From: Streptomyces fructofermentans
GTDB lineage: Bacteria; Actinomycetota; Actinomycetes; Streptomycetales; Streptomycetaceae
Assembly (NCBI RefSeq): GCF_014651055.1
Contig: NZ_BMWD01000001.1
Coordinates: 356,350 to 420,349, forward strand
DNA length: 64,000 bases
Direction of reading: 5' to 3'
Positions 41,061-50,406 of the stretch are shown piece by piece. The position numbers and the translations under genes are program-made. Each line of letters begins with the position of its first letter. The first letter of the stretch is position 1. The notes beneath the pieces are model-generated. The model worked only from the letters and a program-made list of their open reading frames with translations, searched no databases and was not told the origin of the DNA.

Positions 41061-42635
41061 ATGGCAGTGATGCGTCATGCCCGGCGAAGACTTGCCGGAA
41101 TCGGCACGGCGGCCCTCGTCGCCGGCCTCGTCTCCGCGATCCCCGTGACCTCCGCGAACGCCGCGGACCCCCAGGGCCGGATCCAGTACGCGGGCGCGCC
41201 CGACACGATCGCCGACAGCTACATCGTGACGCTCCGCGCGGACGCCGCGAAGGCCGGTTCGGCCGAGGGCAGGGCCCTCGCGAAGGAGTACGGCGCCACG
41301 ATCGAGCGCACCTACAGGAAGGCGCTGAACGGCTACGCCGTCGAGGCCACGGCGGCCGAGGCGGGCCGGTTCGCCGCCGACCCGGCCGTCGCCTCCGTCG
41401 TCCAGAACCGCGTCCTGTCCATCGACACGACCCAGCCCAACCCGCCCTCCTGGGGCCTGGACCGCATCGACCAGGCCGCGCTTCCGCTGAACCAGAGCTA
41501 CACCTACGACGACACCGCGGGCGAGGGCGTCACCGCGTACATCATCGACACCGGCGTCCGCATCACCCACACCGACTTCGGCGGCCGGGCCGTCTACGGC
41601 TACGACGCCGTCGACAACGACAACACCGCCCAGGACGGCCACGGCCACGGCACGCACGTCGCCGGCACGGTCGGCGGCACGGCGTACGGCGTCGCCAAGA
41701 AGGCGAAGATCGTCGGTGTCCGGGTGCTGAACAACTCCGGCCAGGGCACCACGGCCCAGGTCGTCGCGGGCATCGACTGGGTGACCGCCAACGCGGTCAA
41801 GCCCGCCGTCGCCAACATGAGCCTCGGTGGCGGCGCCGACACCGCCATCGACACGGCCGTACGCAACTCCATCGCGTCCGGCGTCACCTACGCCGTCGCG
41901 GCGGGCAACGAGACGACCAACGCGAGCACCCGCTCGCCCGCCCGCGTCACCGAGGCGATCACGGTCGGCGCCACCACCAGCACCGACGCCAAGGCCAGTT
42001 ACTCCAACTACGGAACGGTCCTCGACCTCTTCGCCCCCGGATCCTCGATCACGTCCTCGTGGGGCACCGGGGACTCGGCGACCAACACCATCTCCGGCAC
42101 GTCGATGGCGACCCCGCACGTGGCCGGAGCCGCAGCGCTCCACCTGGCCGACAACCCCACCGCCACCCCGGCCGCCGTCCAGGCCGCGCTGGTCGACGCC
42201 GCCACCACCGGGGTGGTCACCAGCCCCGGCACCGGCTCGCCGAACCGGCTGCTGCGCGTCGGCAGCGGCGGCACGACCCCGCCGCCCACCGGTCCGGCCT
42301 TCGACAACACCACGGACTACGCGATCGCCGACAACTCCACGGCGAACTCACCGATCGCGGTGACCGGCGTCACGGGCAACGCGCCCGCCGCCCTGAGCGT
42401 GCCCGTGAACATCGTCCACACGTACATAGGCGACCTCCAGGTGCAGCTCGTCGCCCCCGACGGGACGGCCTACACCCTCAAGGCGTACGGCACGGGCGGT
42501 TCGACCGACAACATCAACACCACGTACACCGTCAACGCCTCCTCCGAGGTGGCCAACGGGACGTGGACCCTGCGAGTGAGCGACAACGCGTCGCTCGACA
42601 CCGGCTACATCAACTCCTGGGGCCTGAGGTTCTGA
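41061..42635 (+). CDS. Secreted subtilisin-like serine protease (S8) with P-domain
   Basis: 524 residues. A Sec-type signal peptide (1 to about 35, cut near ANA-ADP) is followed by an I9 propeptide inhibitor (about 50-120) and an S8 catalytic domain (130-400) with D163 in IIDTGV, H196 in GHGHGTHVAG, N283 in AAGNE and S348 in GTSMATPH. A C-terminal P/homo-B domain (about 415-524) follows after a Pro/Gly linker. The AAGGA site precedes the ATG. The autoprocessing exoenzyme presumably degrades extracellular protein. The upstream 293-bp gap (40768-41060) is promoter region. Confidence 0.93.
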   Translation: MAVMRHARRRLAGIGTAALVAGLVSAIPVTSANAADPQGRIQYAGAPDTIADSYIVTLRADAAKAGSAEGRALAKEYGATIERTYRKALNGYAVEATAAEAGRFAADPAVASVVQNRVLSIDTTQPNPPSWGLDRIDQAALPLNQSYTYDDTAGEGVTAYIIDTGVRITHTDFGGRAVYGYDAVDNDNTAQDGHGHGTHVAGTVGGTAYGVAKKAKIVGVRVLNNSGQGTTAQVVAGIDWVTANAVKPAVANMSLGGGADTAIDTAVRNSIASGVTYAVAAGNETTNASTRSPARVTEAITVGATTSTDAKASYSNYGTVLDLFAPGSSITSSWGTGDSATNTISGTSMATPHVAGAAALHLADNPTATPAAVQAALVDAATTGVVTSPGTGSPNRLLRVGSGGTTPPPTGPAFDNTTDYAIADNSTANSPIAVTGVTGNAPAALSVPVNIVHTYIGDLQVQLVAPDGTAYTLKAYGTGGSTDNINTTYTVNASSEVANGTWTLRVSDNASLDTGYINSWGLRF

Positions 42636-42650
42636 CAGCCCCGTGAGGAC

Positions 42651-42694
42651 GCCGCCGACCCGCGGCCGCACTCCGGTGCGCGCGGGTCGGCGGC
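42651..42694 (+). terminator. Terminator of the protease gene
   Basis: Perfect 14-nt arms GCCGCCGACCCGCG (42651-42664) and complement (42681-42694) with a 16-nt loop, followed by a pyrimidine-rich tract. Confidence 0.85.
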
Positions 42695-42700
42695 CCTTCT

Positions 42701-42760
42701 CGTCGTATCCGTCGTATCCCCTCGTATCCCGTTGCATCCCGTTGCATCCCGTCGTACCGC
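42701..42760. repeat. 10-bp tandem repeat, about six copies
   Basis: Units follow GTYGYATCCC with small changes: GTCGTATCCC (42711), CTCGTATCCC (42721), GTTGCATCCC (42731, 42741) and weaker units at each end. It lies in the 342-bp gap 42636-42977, which otherwise holds the protease terminator and, near 42900-42935, the probable promoter of the next gene. Confidence 0.88.
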
Positions 42761-42977
42761 GCCCGTCCGCGCGGTACGACCGCGGTGCGTCACGAGCCCG
42801 CAGCGGGGACCGGGTCGGCACCGCCCGAACCGTGGCGGCCGCACCCTCACCCGCACCCGCACCCGTCGGCTCGTCCCCCGCGTTCCGCCGCCCGTGGCCG
42901 CGCGCCTACCATGCGCCTGTCGCACGTCAGTTCCTGCGCCACGGGCGCGCATCACTCGGACGAGGAGCACCGGACCA

Positions 42978-44249
42978 GTGGAGACACCCCCGCCCCCCGG
43001 GCCCCAGGGGCAGCCGCCCCAGGGGCAGTTCCCGCCGCCGGGAGGCCCCCAGGGGCCGTACGGCACGGTACCGGGACAGGCGCCGGGGCCGTACGCGGGC
43101 CAGGGGCAGGGTCCCCACCCCGGCCCGCCGCCGGGCCCGTACGGCTACCGGCCCTGGGGGAACGGCTACTCCCCGTACACCAGTCCGGCCCCCGTCAACG
43201 GTCTCGCGATCGCCGCACTCGTGCTGGGCATCCTGTGCTTCCTGCCGCTCGTCGGACTGGTCCTCGGGGTCGTCGCGCTCGCGCAGATCAGGAAGCGGGG
43301 CGAGCGGGGCAAGGGCATGGCGGTCGCCGGGGCGGTCCTGTCCGGGGCGGGGGCGATCCTGCTCGTCGCGGGTCTCGTCGGCGGCGTCGCGGGCGACTTC
43401 TGGGAGGGCGTCAAGGAGGGGGCGCGCGGGGCGGGCGGGAACGGCGTCACGTTCTCCGTGCACGAGGGCGAGTGCTTCGACGTGCCCGGCGGCTCCCTCG
43501 AAGGCATGGCCTACGACGTCGACACGGTGTCCTGCGAGGGTGAGCACGACGGCGAGGTCTTCGCGAACTTCACCCTGCCGGAAGGCCGTTACCCCGGCGA
43601 CGACGGAATCACCGACGCCGCCGACGAGAGGTGCCACACCCTTCAGTACGAGTACGCGATGGACACCTGGGCCGTCCCGGAGAACGTCGACATCTACTAC
43701 TTCACGCCCACCCGGGAGAGCTGGGGGCTCGGCGACCGCGAGATCAGCTGCCTGTTCGGCAACATGGACGAGAAGGGCGGGCTGACCGGCTCGCTGCGCC
43801 AGGACGGCACGACCCTCGGCCCCGACCCGTTCGCCTACCTGCAGGCGGCCCACGTCCTGAACGAGGCCATGGAGTCGGCCCCCGAGGAGGCGTACGTCGA
43901 GGACGACCTGCCCGGTCACCGGAAGTGGGCGACCCGCATGTCGGAGGGCATCGCCGAGCAGGTCGGCATGTTGCGCGGCCACACCTGGCCGGCCGACGCG
44001 AAGGCCCCCGTCGCCGCACTCGTCGAGGACCTGGAGAAGGCGCGCAAGGAGTGGGCGAAGGCGGCCCGGTCCGAGGACGCGGACGCCTACTACGAGCACT
44101 ACGAACTGGCGATGGACCTGATCGACGGCAAGAACACGGTCCCGGCACGCGAGGCCCTGGGGCTGGAGACCACCCCGCCGGTCCAGGAGGAGGACGCAGA
44201 CGGGGGCGGGGGCGCCGGAGACGGTCCGGGGGCGGGCGCCGAGGTGTGA
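42978..44249 (+). CDS. DUF4190 membrane protein with extracellular septum-formation-like domain
   Basis: 423 residues. A Pro/Gly/Gln-rich cytoplasmic tail (1-70) is followed by two membrane segments (about 73-102 and 114-138, DUF4190) and an external domain with VTFSVHEGECFDVPGG, VSCEGEHDGEVFANF and a C in EISCLFG, the pattern of septum-formation-like domains in actinomycete membrane proteins. An acidic tail ends the protein. GAGGAG precedes the GTG start. Function unknown. Confidence 0.82.
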   Translation: METPPPPGPQGQPPQGQFPPPGGPQGPYGTVPGQAPGPYAGQGQGPHPGPPPGPYGYRPWGNGYSPYTSPAPVNGLAIAALVLGILCFLPLVGLVLGVVALAQIRKRGERGKGMAVAGAVLSGAGAILLVAGLVGGVAGDFWEGVKEGARGAGGNGVTFSVHEGECFDVPGGSLEGMAYDVDTVSCEGEHDGEVFANFTLPEGRYPGDDGITDAADERCHTLQYEYAMDTWAVPENVDIYYFTPTRESWGLGDREISCLFGNMDEKGGLTGSLRQDGTTLGPDPFAYLQAAHVLNEAMESAPEEAYVEDDLPGHRKWATRMSEGIAEQVGMLRGHTWPADAKAPVAALVEDLEKARKEWAKAARSEDADAYYEHYELAMDLIDGKNTVPAREALGLETTPPVQEEDADGGGGAGDGPGAGAEV

Positions 44250-44303
44250 CGGCGGCTGTCGGGGGCAGAAAGTGCCTGGTTATGCCCCCGGCGCCGCAGA
44301 GTC

Positions 44304-44379
44304 ATCACATCGAGTGATTCTTTGGCCTGCGCTTGCCCCGTACAACCCACGGTTGCCACCCTGTTGCTGTCTGTACAAC
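44304..44379 (+). promoter_or_regulatory. Palindromes upstream of the GntR gene
   Basis: ATCAC-ATCGA-GTGAT (44304-44318), CAACC-CAC-GGTTG (44343-44355) and GTTG-N9-CAAC (44363-44379), with GTACAAC repeated at 44340 and 44373. These are likely autoregulatory sites for the GntR protein just downstream. Confidence 0.55.
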
Positions 44380-44396
44380 TCGAACGGGAGTGGCCA

Positions 44397-45149
44397 GTGA
44401 CATTCGGTGAGCAGCCGGCGTATCTGCGCGTCGCGGGTGATCTTCGCAGGAAGATCACCGACGGATCGCTGCCACCGCACACGCGGCTCCCGTCCCAAGC
44501 CAGAATCCGCGAGGAGTACGGAGTCTCGGACACCGTCGCCCTGGAGGCCCGCAAGGTGCTCATGGCCGAGGGGCTGGTCGAGGGCAGGTCGGGGTCGGGG
44601 ACGTACGTGCGCGAGCGCCCCGTGCCGCGCAGTGTCGCCCGCTCCGGCTACCGTCCGGACAGCGGCGCGACGCCGTTCCGTCAGGAGCAGGCGGACCTCT
44701 CCGTGCGCGGTACGTGGGAGTCCCACAGCGCGCAGGCCGAGGCGAGCGGCGCGATCGCCGAGCGCCTGGGCCTCGAGGCGGGCGACCGGGTGATGTGCAC
44801 GAAGTACGTCTTCCGGGACGCGGGCGAGGCGATGATGCTCTCCACCTCGTGGGAGCCCCTCGCCGTCACGGGCCGCACGCCGGTGATGCTTCCCGAGGAG
44901 GGGCCGCTCGGCGGCATGGGCGTGGTCGAGCGGATGGCGGCCATCGAGGTGATCGTGGACAACGTCACGGAGGAAGTGGCCGCGCGCCCCGGTCTGGCCG
45001 AGGAGTTGTCGGCCCTCGGGGGCGTGCCGGGGCACGTCGTGCTGGTCATCCAGCGCACCTACTACGCGTCGGGGCGGCCGGTGGAGACGGCGGACGTCGT
45101 GGTCCCGGCGGACCGGTACCGGATCGCCTACCACCTGCCGGTGAAGTAG
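44397..45149 (+). CDS. GntR-family regulator, HutC/UTRA subfamily
   Basis: 250 residues. The N-terminal winged helix (about 5-70: YLRVAGDLRRKITDGSLPPH, LPSQARIREEYGVSDTVALE, GLVEGRSGSGTYV) is followed by a UTRA ligand-binding domain (about 95-245). GGGAG six bases before the GTG supports this start. No target gene is adjacent, so the ligand is unknown. Confidence 0.92.
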   Translation: MTFGEQPAYLRVAGDLRRKITDGSLPPHTRLPSQARIREEYGVSDTVALEARKVLMAEGLVEGRSGSGTYVRERPVPRSVARSGYRPDSGATPFRQEQADLSVRGTWESHSAQAEASGAIAERLGLEAGDRVMCTKYVFRDAGEAMMLSTSWEPLAVTGRTPVMLPEEGPLGGMGVVERMAAIEVIVDNVTEEVAARPGLAEELSALGGVPGHVVLVIQRTYYASGRPVETADVVVPADRYRIAYHLPVK

Positions 45150-46055
45150 CGGGGAGCCTCGCGAAGCCGTCGTTCCCGGGGCCCCGCCCTGGAGCCCGGG
45201 GTCCCGGGGCGGGGAAGCCGGCGGGCCCGTCGGCTCGGGAGCCCGGATGCCTCGCGGGAACCGGGAGGTCGGCAGGCACAGCAGCCCGGAGGCCGGGAGG
45301 CCGGGAGGCCGGGAAGACGGCAAGCGCGGAAGCCCCGGAAGGCCGGAGGCCAGAAGTCTCGGAGGCCGGGAAGTCGGTGGGCCCCGGAGCCCAGAAGTCT
45401 CGGAAGCCGGAAGCCGCAAACCGGAAACCGGAGGACCGGAAGTCTCGGAAAGCCGGAGGTCCGGAAGTCTGTGGTCCCGGGGGTTCGGGGGCCCGGGGGT
45501 TCGCAATTCCGAAAGTTCGGGAGGCGGGGCGGTTCGGGGCGCAGGACGTGGGCGCCCGAGCCGTGGCCCGGGGCGGGACCGTGAGTCCGGGGCCCGGGCG
45601 AGGGTGCCGGTCCCGTCGGGGCCGGACGGTCCGGGAGGTCCGGCCGGACCGTCCGGGAGGTCCGGCCGGACGCCGGACGGGACCCGCGGTCCGGACGCAC
45701 GGCTCGAACGGGCGCGCCCCCGGGGCGACTCGGGCGAGCACATCGGGAACCACGCCCGAACGGGCGGTGGACGCCGTGCACATGCCGGTGGAATCCGGTC
45801 TTTCTCGGGACCGGTCCGCCGTCGGGTCCCGACGCCGTCCACCGGACCCGAGAGGTGCTCCGGGGGCTGCCCCGGGGGCGCACCCGCGAGACGCGCCCCG
45901 CCCGCACTGGCCGGTTGCGTACCTGTCGCATACCTCTTTGTGAAAAGCCGTATTCGCTGCGTGAAGGTTAGGCGTAGGCTCGGGCATATGCGGATTGCGG
46001 TTTCCTTATGGAACGGGGCAGGGCGCGAGCCGGGGGCGGGGAGTGGAGGGGCGCG
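45150..46055. repeat. Repeat-rich intergenic region
   Basis: 906 bp without a convincing gene. From about 45280 to 45480 there are degenerate tandem units built on GGAGGCCGG and AGAAGTCTCGGA (near 45351, 45392, 45437). At 45624-45667 a 22-bp unit (GGACGGTCCGGGAGGTCC...) occurs twice with one base change. Near 45915-45940 TGCGTACC and CGCATACC form a spaced repeat in an AT-richer stretch that likely holds the promoter of the next small gene. Open frames through it translate to Gly/Arg/Pro-rich low complexity and are not believed. Confidence 0.75.
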
Positions 46056-46238
46056 ATGAATGACGGCACGATCACTCTGCCCTGGCTCGTCATACGGCAG
46101 GACGACAACGGCAATCGCTACCGCGTCGGCAGGTACGCGACGAGGGCCGAGGCCCAGAAGATCGCGGACAGTCTCGATGAGCGCGGGCACAAGCAGCTGT
46201 ACTGGGTCGAGCGGATCGGTCAGAACGGCGTGAAGTGA
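46056..46238 (+). CDS. Small SPOR-like protein
   Basis: 60 residues. WLVIRQDDNGNRYRVGRYAT then RAEAQKIADSLDERGHKQLYW matches the strand-helix-strand pattern of SPOR peptidoglycan-binding domains, but there is no signal peptide or membrane segment. GGAGGGG precedes the ATG. It may act in the cytosol or simply resemble SPOR. Confidence 0.82.
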   Translation: MNDGTITLPWLVIRQDDNGNRYRVGRYATRAEAQKIADSLDERGHKQLYWVERIGQNGVK

Positions 46239-46280
46239 CCGACGCGGGAACGGCCTCCCGGCTCCCGTAGGCTCCGGCGC

Positions 46281-46700
<420 letters not shown>

Positions 46701-46748
46701 GGCGGTCCGGCGGTGTGACGGCCGGGCAGGCGCCTCCCGGAGGTGTGA

Positions 46749-46791
46749 GCGCCGCATCGCGGTGCACTCGGGTCCACGGGATGTGCGGCGC
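46749..46791 (+). terminator. Probable terminator after the Nudix gene
   Basis: GCGCCGCA (46749-46756) pairs with TGCGGCGC (46784-46791) with inner GTG/CAC pairing. The remainder of 46792-46971 leads into the next gene, with an AT-rich stretch (46890-46935) probably containing its promoter. Confidence 0.5.
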
Positions 46792-46971
46792 CCGCCGGGC
46801 GTGGGACCCTCGGGCGTCGGAACGCGTGCGGCGGTACGGCCGACCGGGGAGCCGTACGTCGTTCGGGCCACAGCACACTCCCGCACACGGTATTCGTCGG
46901 TGATATCGGGTATGTGCCCATTAACCCCATGAAACCGGACATGGTCCACTTCTGGGCTGGGAGTGATCTGC

Positions 46972-47370
46972 GTGATCCACGCCGAGGGCGACGTCGCCGA
47001 GTGGACCTTTCCCGCGGATCCGGGCGCCGTCCGGACCGCCCGCGGCGTCGTCCGGGGTCAGCTCCACTCCTGGGGCCTCGACTCCCTGGGCGACATCACC
47101 GTGCTGCTGGTCAGTGAGTTGGTGACGAATTCCCTGCGGCACGCCACCGGCCCCATCGGCGTACGCCTCGTACGCCCCTCCCGACCGCTGGACGCCCTGC
47201 TGGTCGAGGTCTCCGACCCGCTGCCGGACCCACCCCGTGAGCGGTCGGCGCAACCGGAGGACGAGACCGGCCGGGGACTTCAGCTCGTGGCGAACTCCTC
47301 CCGCCGCTGGGGGACGCGACCAGGGGGTACGGGCAAGACGGTGTGGTTCGAACTCCCCGTGCCGGGCTGA
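46972..47370 (+). CDS. Stand-alone anti-sigma-like ATPase (HATPase_c, RsbW-like)
   Basis: 132 residues. N-box LLVSELVTNSLRHA, G1/G2 region ETGRGLQLVANSS and the C-terminal GGTGKTVWFELP. Proteins of this type are serine kinases/anti-sigma factors or sensors in partner switches. The GTG at 46972 has GGGAG eight bases upstream; a GTG at 46963 is possible. It closely resembles the C-terminal domain of the phosphatase encoded next, implying duplication. Confidence 0.87.
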   Translation: MIHAEGDVAEWTFPADPGAVRTARGVVRGQLHSWGLDSLGDITVLLVSELVTNSLRHATGPIGVRLVRPSRPLDALLVEVSDPLPDPPRERSAQPEDETGRGLQLVANSSRRWGTRPGGTGKTVWFELPVPG

Positions 47371-47633
47371 CGGGGAGGCGCCGGGGAAGCGGTCCCCGAC
47401 GGGTGGACGGGCCGCCGGCCGCACCCGGATGCGAGAGCGGGGCGGAGTACGTGGTTCGACGGGGTGCCACGTGGTTAGAAGACTGGGAGTGTTTGTCGCG
47501 GCCGGTCCAAAAAGCATCGGGACCGTGCTGTGATCGTGAACACCGTGTTGTGCGGCACCGTAGTGCTGGATACTGCGGGCAGCCGCCCCCGGTGACCGAT
47601 GCCGGGCGCGGTGAGCTGGAGGGGACGGTTCGC

Positions 47634-50267
47634 GTGAGCGAGATACCAGCGAAGGCCACGGAGTCAGAGGACCCGTCGGGCGGCGCGAGGGCTGATGCGA
47701 CGACAGGCGATGCCGCCGTGCCCGCGACGGGCGGGGCGCGCGACGCCTGGACCACCGAGCCCTCGGGCGAGGTCGTGTGGCAGAGCAGCCCGCCCGGATC
47801 GATCTACGACTACATCAAGGTCGCCTCGTTCTCGATCGGCCCGGACGGTCTCGTCGACCAGTGGAGCATGCGGGCCGAGCAGCTCTTCGGCATCCCGGCC
47901 GAGCACGCCGTCGGCATGGACCCCATCGAGGCCTTCGTCGCCGAGGACCGGCGCGAGCTGGGCCAGCGGAAGATGGCCGAGGTCCTCGACGGCCGGGAGT
48001 GGACCGGCGTGGTCCCCTTCCGGCTGCCGGAGTCCGACGACACGGGCGGCGCCGTCGAAGGGCTCGCCGAGGTCTACGTCATGCCGACGCGGACCGAGGA
48101 GGGCGAGCGGGCCGCGGTGTGCATCGTCGTGGACGTGCGGACACTGCGTCAGATGGAGACGGACCTTGCCGCCTCGCAGGCGATATTCGGTCAATCTCCT
48201 TTCGGATTCCTCCTGATCGACCCCGATCTGCGCATCCGGCGTGCCAACCGGCGCTTCGCCTCGATCTTCGGCGGCACGGTCGACGACCACCGCGGACGCA
48301 CCGTCAGGGACTACCTGCCGCCGGGTGAGGCGGAGCGCGTCTCGGCGATCCTCAACCGGGTCCTGGAGACGGGCGAATCCGTCACGGAGATGCTGGTCAC
48401 GGGCACGGTGCCCGGTTCGAGCGACCGGCGGCACTGGTCGATCAACCTCTACCGCGTGCACAGCGGTTCGGGGCGTCCGATCGGCATCGCCTGGCTGGGC
48501 ACGGACATCACCGCACGCCGTGCCGCCGCCCGTGAGGCCGCGCACGCCCGGCGCAATCTCGCCCTTCTCAACGAGGCCGGGGCCCGCATAGGGAACTCCC
48601 TCGACCTGGAGACCACGGCCCGCGAACTCCTCGACGTGGCGGTCCCGGGCTTCTGCGACCTCGCCTCCGTCGACCTGTACCAGGGGCTCCTCGCGGGCGA
48701 CGAGACGCCGCCCGGCCTCGCCGACGGCAGCGCGGGGCTGCGCCGCGTCGCCTACGCCAGCGCCGTGTCCGACGCCCCGTTCATCGGCGGCCAGGCCCCC
48801 GTGGGCGTCGGCGCCGTCCACCACTACGCCTTCAACTCGCCCTGCGCGGACGCCCTGCGCACCGCCCGCCCGCAGGTCGTCCCCGCCGAGGAGGGCGGCC
48901 TGATCCAGTCCACCCTCGCCGTGCCGATGGTGGCCCACGACACCGTCGTCGGCCTGGTCCAGTTCTCCCGTACGAAGGGCAGCGAGCCGTTCGGGGAGCG
49001 CGACCGCGCCCTCGCCGTGGAACTGGCCGCCCGCGCCGCCGTGTGCATGGACAACGCCCGCCTGTACCGGCGTGAGCACGAACGCGCGCTGATCCTGCAG
49101 CGCTCCCTCCTGCCGCCCGGCGACCCGGAGGCCTCCGGCCTGGACATCGCCTGCCGCTACCTGCCGGGGAACGCGGCGACCGAGGTCGGCGGCGACTGGT
49201 TCGACGTCATCGAACTGCCCGGACACCGCACGGCTCTGGTGGTCGGCGACGTGATGGGCCGAGGCCTGCGCGCCGCCGTCGCGATGGGCGAACTCCGCAC
49301 GGCCGTACGCACCCTGGCCCTCCTGGACCTGGAACCGGCGGAAGTGCTCTCCGCCCTCGACGAGATCGCCCGCGGTCTCGGAACACCCGGCGGCGTGCAG
49401 CAATCTACGCGCGGTGCCCGCCAGTCCCGGGACGCCGACCTGTCCGAGGTCTACCTCGCCACCTGTGTGTACGCCGTCTACGACTCCGTCACGCGCCGCT
49501 GCACCTTCGCCAACGCGGGCCACCTCCCGCCGGTCCTCGTCGAGCCGGGGGAGAGCGCCCTCATGCTCGACGTGCCGCCCGGGATGCCGCTGGGCGTCGG
49601 CGGCGAGCCGTTCGAGGAGGTCGAGGTGGAGCTCCCCGAGGGCGCCCTCCTGGCGCTCTACACGGACGGTCTCGTCGAATCGCGCGACCATCCCCTGGAC
49701 GAGGGCCTCCAGGCCTTCGTGGGGGCCCTCACGGACCCCTCCAGCCCGCTGGAGGACGTCTGCGACCACGTTCTCAACACCCTCGACACCCACCACGGCG
49801 AGGACGACATCGCCCTGCTGATGGCGCGCGTCCAGGGGCTGCCGGCCGAATCGGTCGGGGACTGGACGCTGCCGCGCGAGCCGCGCAGCGTGGGCCGGGC
49901 GCGCGAGTACGCGCGGGGCCAACTGCTCAGTTGGGACCTCGAACCGCTGGTCGACACCACCGAACTGCTCGTCAGCGAACTCGTCACCAACGCCCTGCGG
50001 TACGGCGAGGGCGAGATCAGGCTCCGCCTCCTGCTCGACCGCACCCTGGTCTGCGAGGTCTGGGACGCGGGACTCGTCCAGCCCCGCCGGCGCCGGGCCC
50101 GGGACACGGACGAGGGCGGCCGCGGCCTCCAACTCGTGGGCCTGCTCAGCGCGGCCTGGGGCTCGCGCCGCACCCCGCGCGGCAAGACGGTGTGGTTCGA
50201 ACTCCCCCTGCCCAACGGCGGAACGGGTCTCACGGACCCCGCGGAGGCCCTGCTGAGCCTGTTCTGA
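47634..50267 (+). CDS. PAS-PAS-GAF-SpoIIE phosphatase-HATPase regulator
   Basis: 877 residues from the GTG at 47634 (GGAGGGG upstream). PAS domains lie near 55-170 and 180-300 (FGQSPFGFLLIDPDLRIRRA), GAF near 305-475, SpoIIE/PP2C near 486-715 (EVGGDWFDVIEL, VVGDVMGRG, TDGLVESRD, EDDIALLMAR) and HATPase_c near 745-860. A multi-input sensor that presumably dephosphorylates an anti-anti-sigma factor. The gap 47371-47633 upstream holds no gene. Confidence 0.92.
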   Translation: MSEIPAKATESEDPSGGARADATTGDAAVPATGGARDAWTTEPSGEVVWQSSPPGSIYDYIKVASFSIGPDGLVDQWSMRAEQLFGIPAEHAVGMDPIEAFVAEDRRELGQRKMAEVLDGREWTGVVPFRLPESDDTGGAVEGLAEVYVMPTRTEEGERAAVCIVVDVRTLRQMETDLAASQAIFGQSPFGFLLIDPDLRIRRANRRFASIFGGTVDDHRGRTVRDYLPPGEAERVSAILNRVLETGESVTEMLVTGTVPGSSDRRHWSINLYRVHSGSGRPIGIAWLGTDITARRAAAREAAHARRNLALLNEAGARIGNSLDLETTARELLDVAVPGFCDLASVDLYQGLLAGDETPPGLADGSAGLRRVAYASAVSDAPFIGGQAPVGVGAVHHYAFNSPCADALRTARPQVVPAEEGGLIQSTLAVPMVAHDTVVGLVQFSRTKGSEPFGERDRALAVELAARAAVCMDNARLYRREHERALILQRSLLPPGDPEASGLDIACRYLPGNAATEVGGDWFDVIELPGHRTALVVGDVMGRGLRAAVAMGELRTAVRTLALLDLEPAEVLSALDEIARGLGTPGGVQQSTRGARQSRDADLSEVYLATCVYAVYDSVTRRCTFANAGHLPPVLVEPGESALMLDVPPGMPLGVGGEPFEEVEVELPEGALLALYTDGLVESRDHPLDEGLQAFVGALTDPSSPLEDVCDHVLNTLDTHHGEDDIALLMARVQGLPAESVGDWTLPREPRSVGRAREYARGQLLSWDLEPLVDTTELLVSELVTNALRYGEGEIRLRLLLDRTLVCEVWDAGLVQPRRRRARDTDEGGRGLQLVGLLSAAWGSRRTPRGKTVWFELPLPNGGTGLTDPAEALLSLF

Positions 50268-50360
50268 GAGCGCGGCGCACCCGCCCCGCACCGCGCTCGC
50301 CGACGGCACGGCGTACGGCCCTGGAGTCCTGCCGCCCCGACGCGCACGCGCCGGACCCGC

Positions 50361-50393
50361 GGCCGGTTCCGGGAAGCGCCCCGGAAACCGGCC
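50361..50393. terminator. Bidirectional hairpin
   Basis: GGCCGGTTCCGGG (50361-50373) pairs with CCCGGAAACCGGCC (50380-50393) with one bulged A, between the convergent phosphatase and sdhB genes. Confidence 0.75.
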
Positions 50394-50406
50394 GGGCCGT
50401 GCCGGG

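Noticed and set aside
45247..46059. Open frames through the repeat-rich gap, up to 270 codons
   Set aside because: Products are Gly/Arg/Pro/Ser repeats with no ribosome binding site; better explained by repeated DNA.
47664..50309. An 881-codon open frame antisense to the PAS/GAF/SpoIIE phosphatase
   Set aside because: The + strand product has full domain motifs; the antisense product has none.
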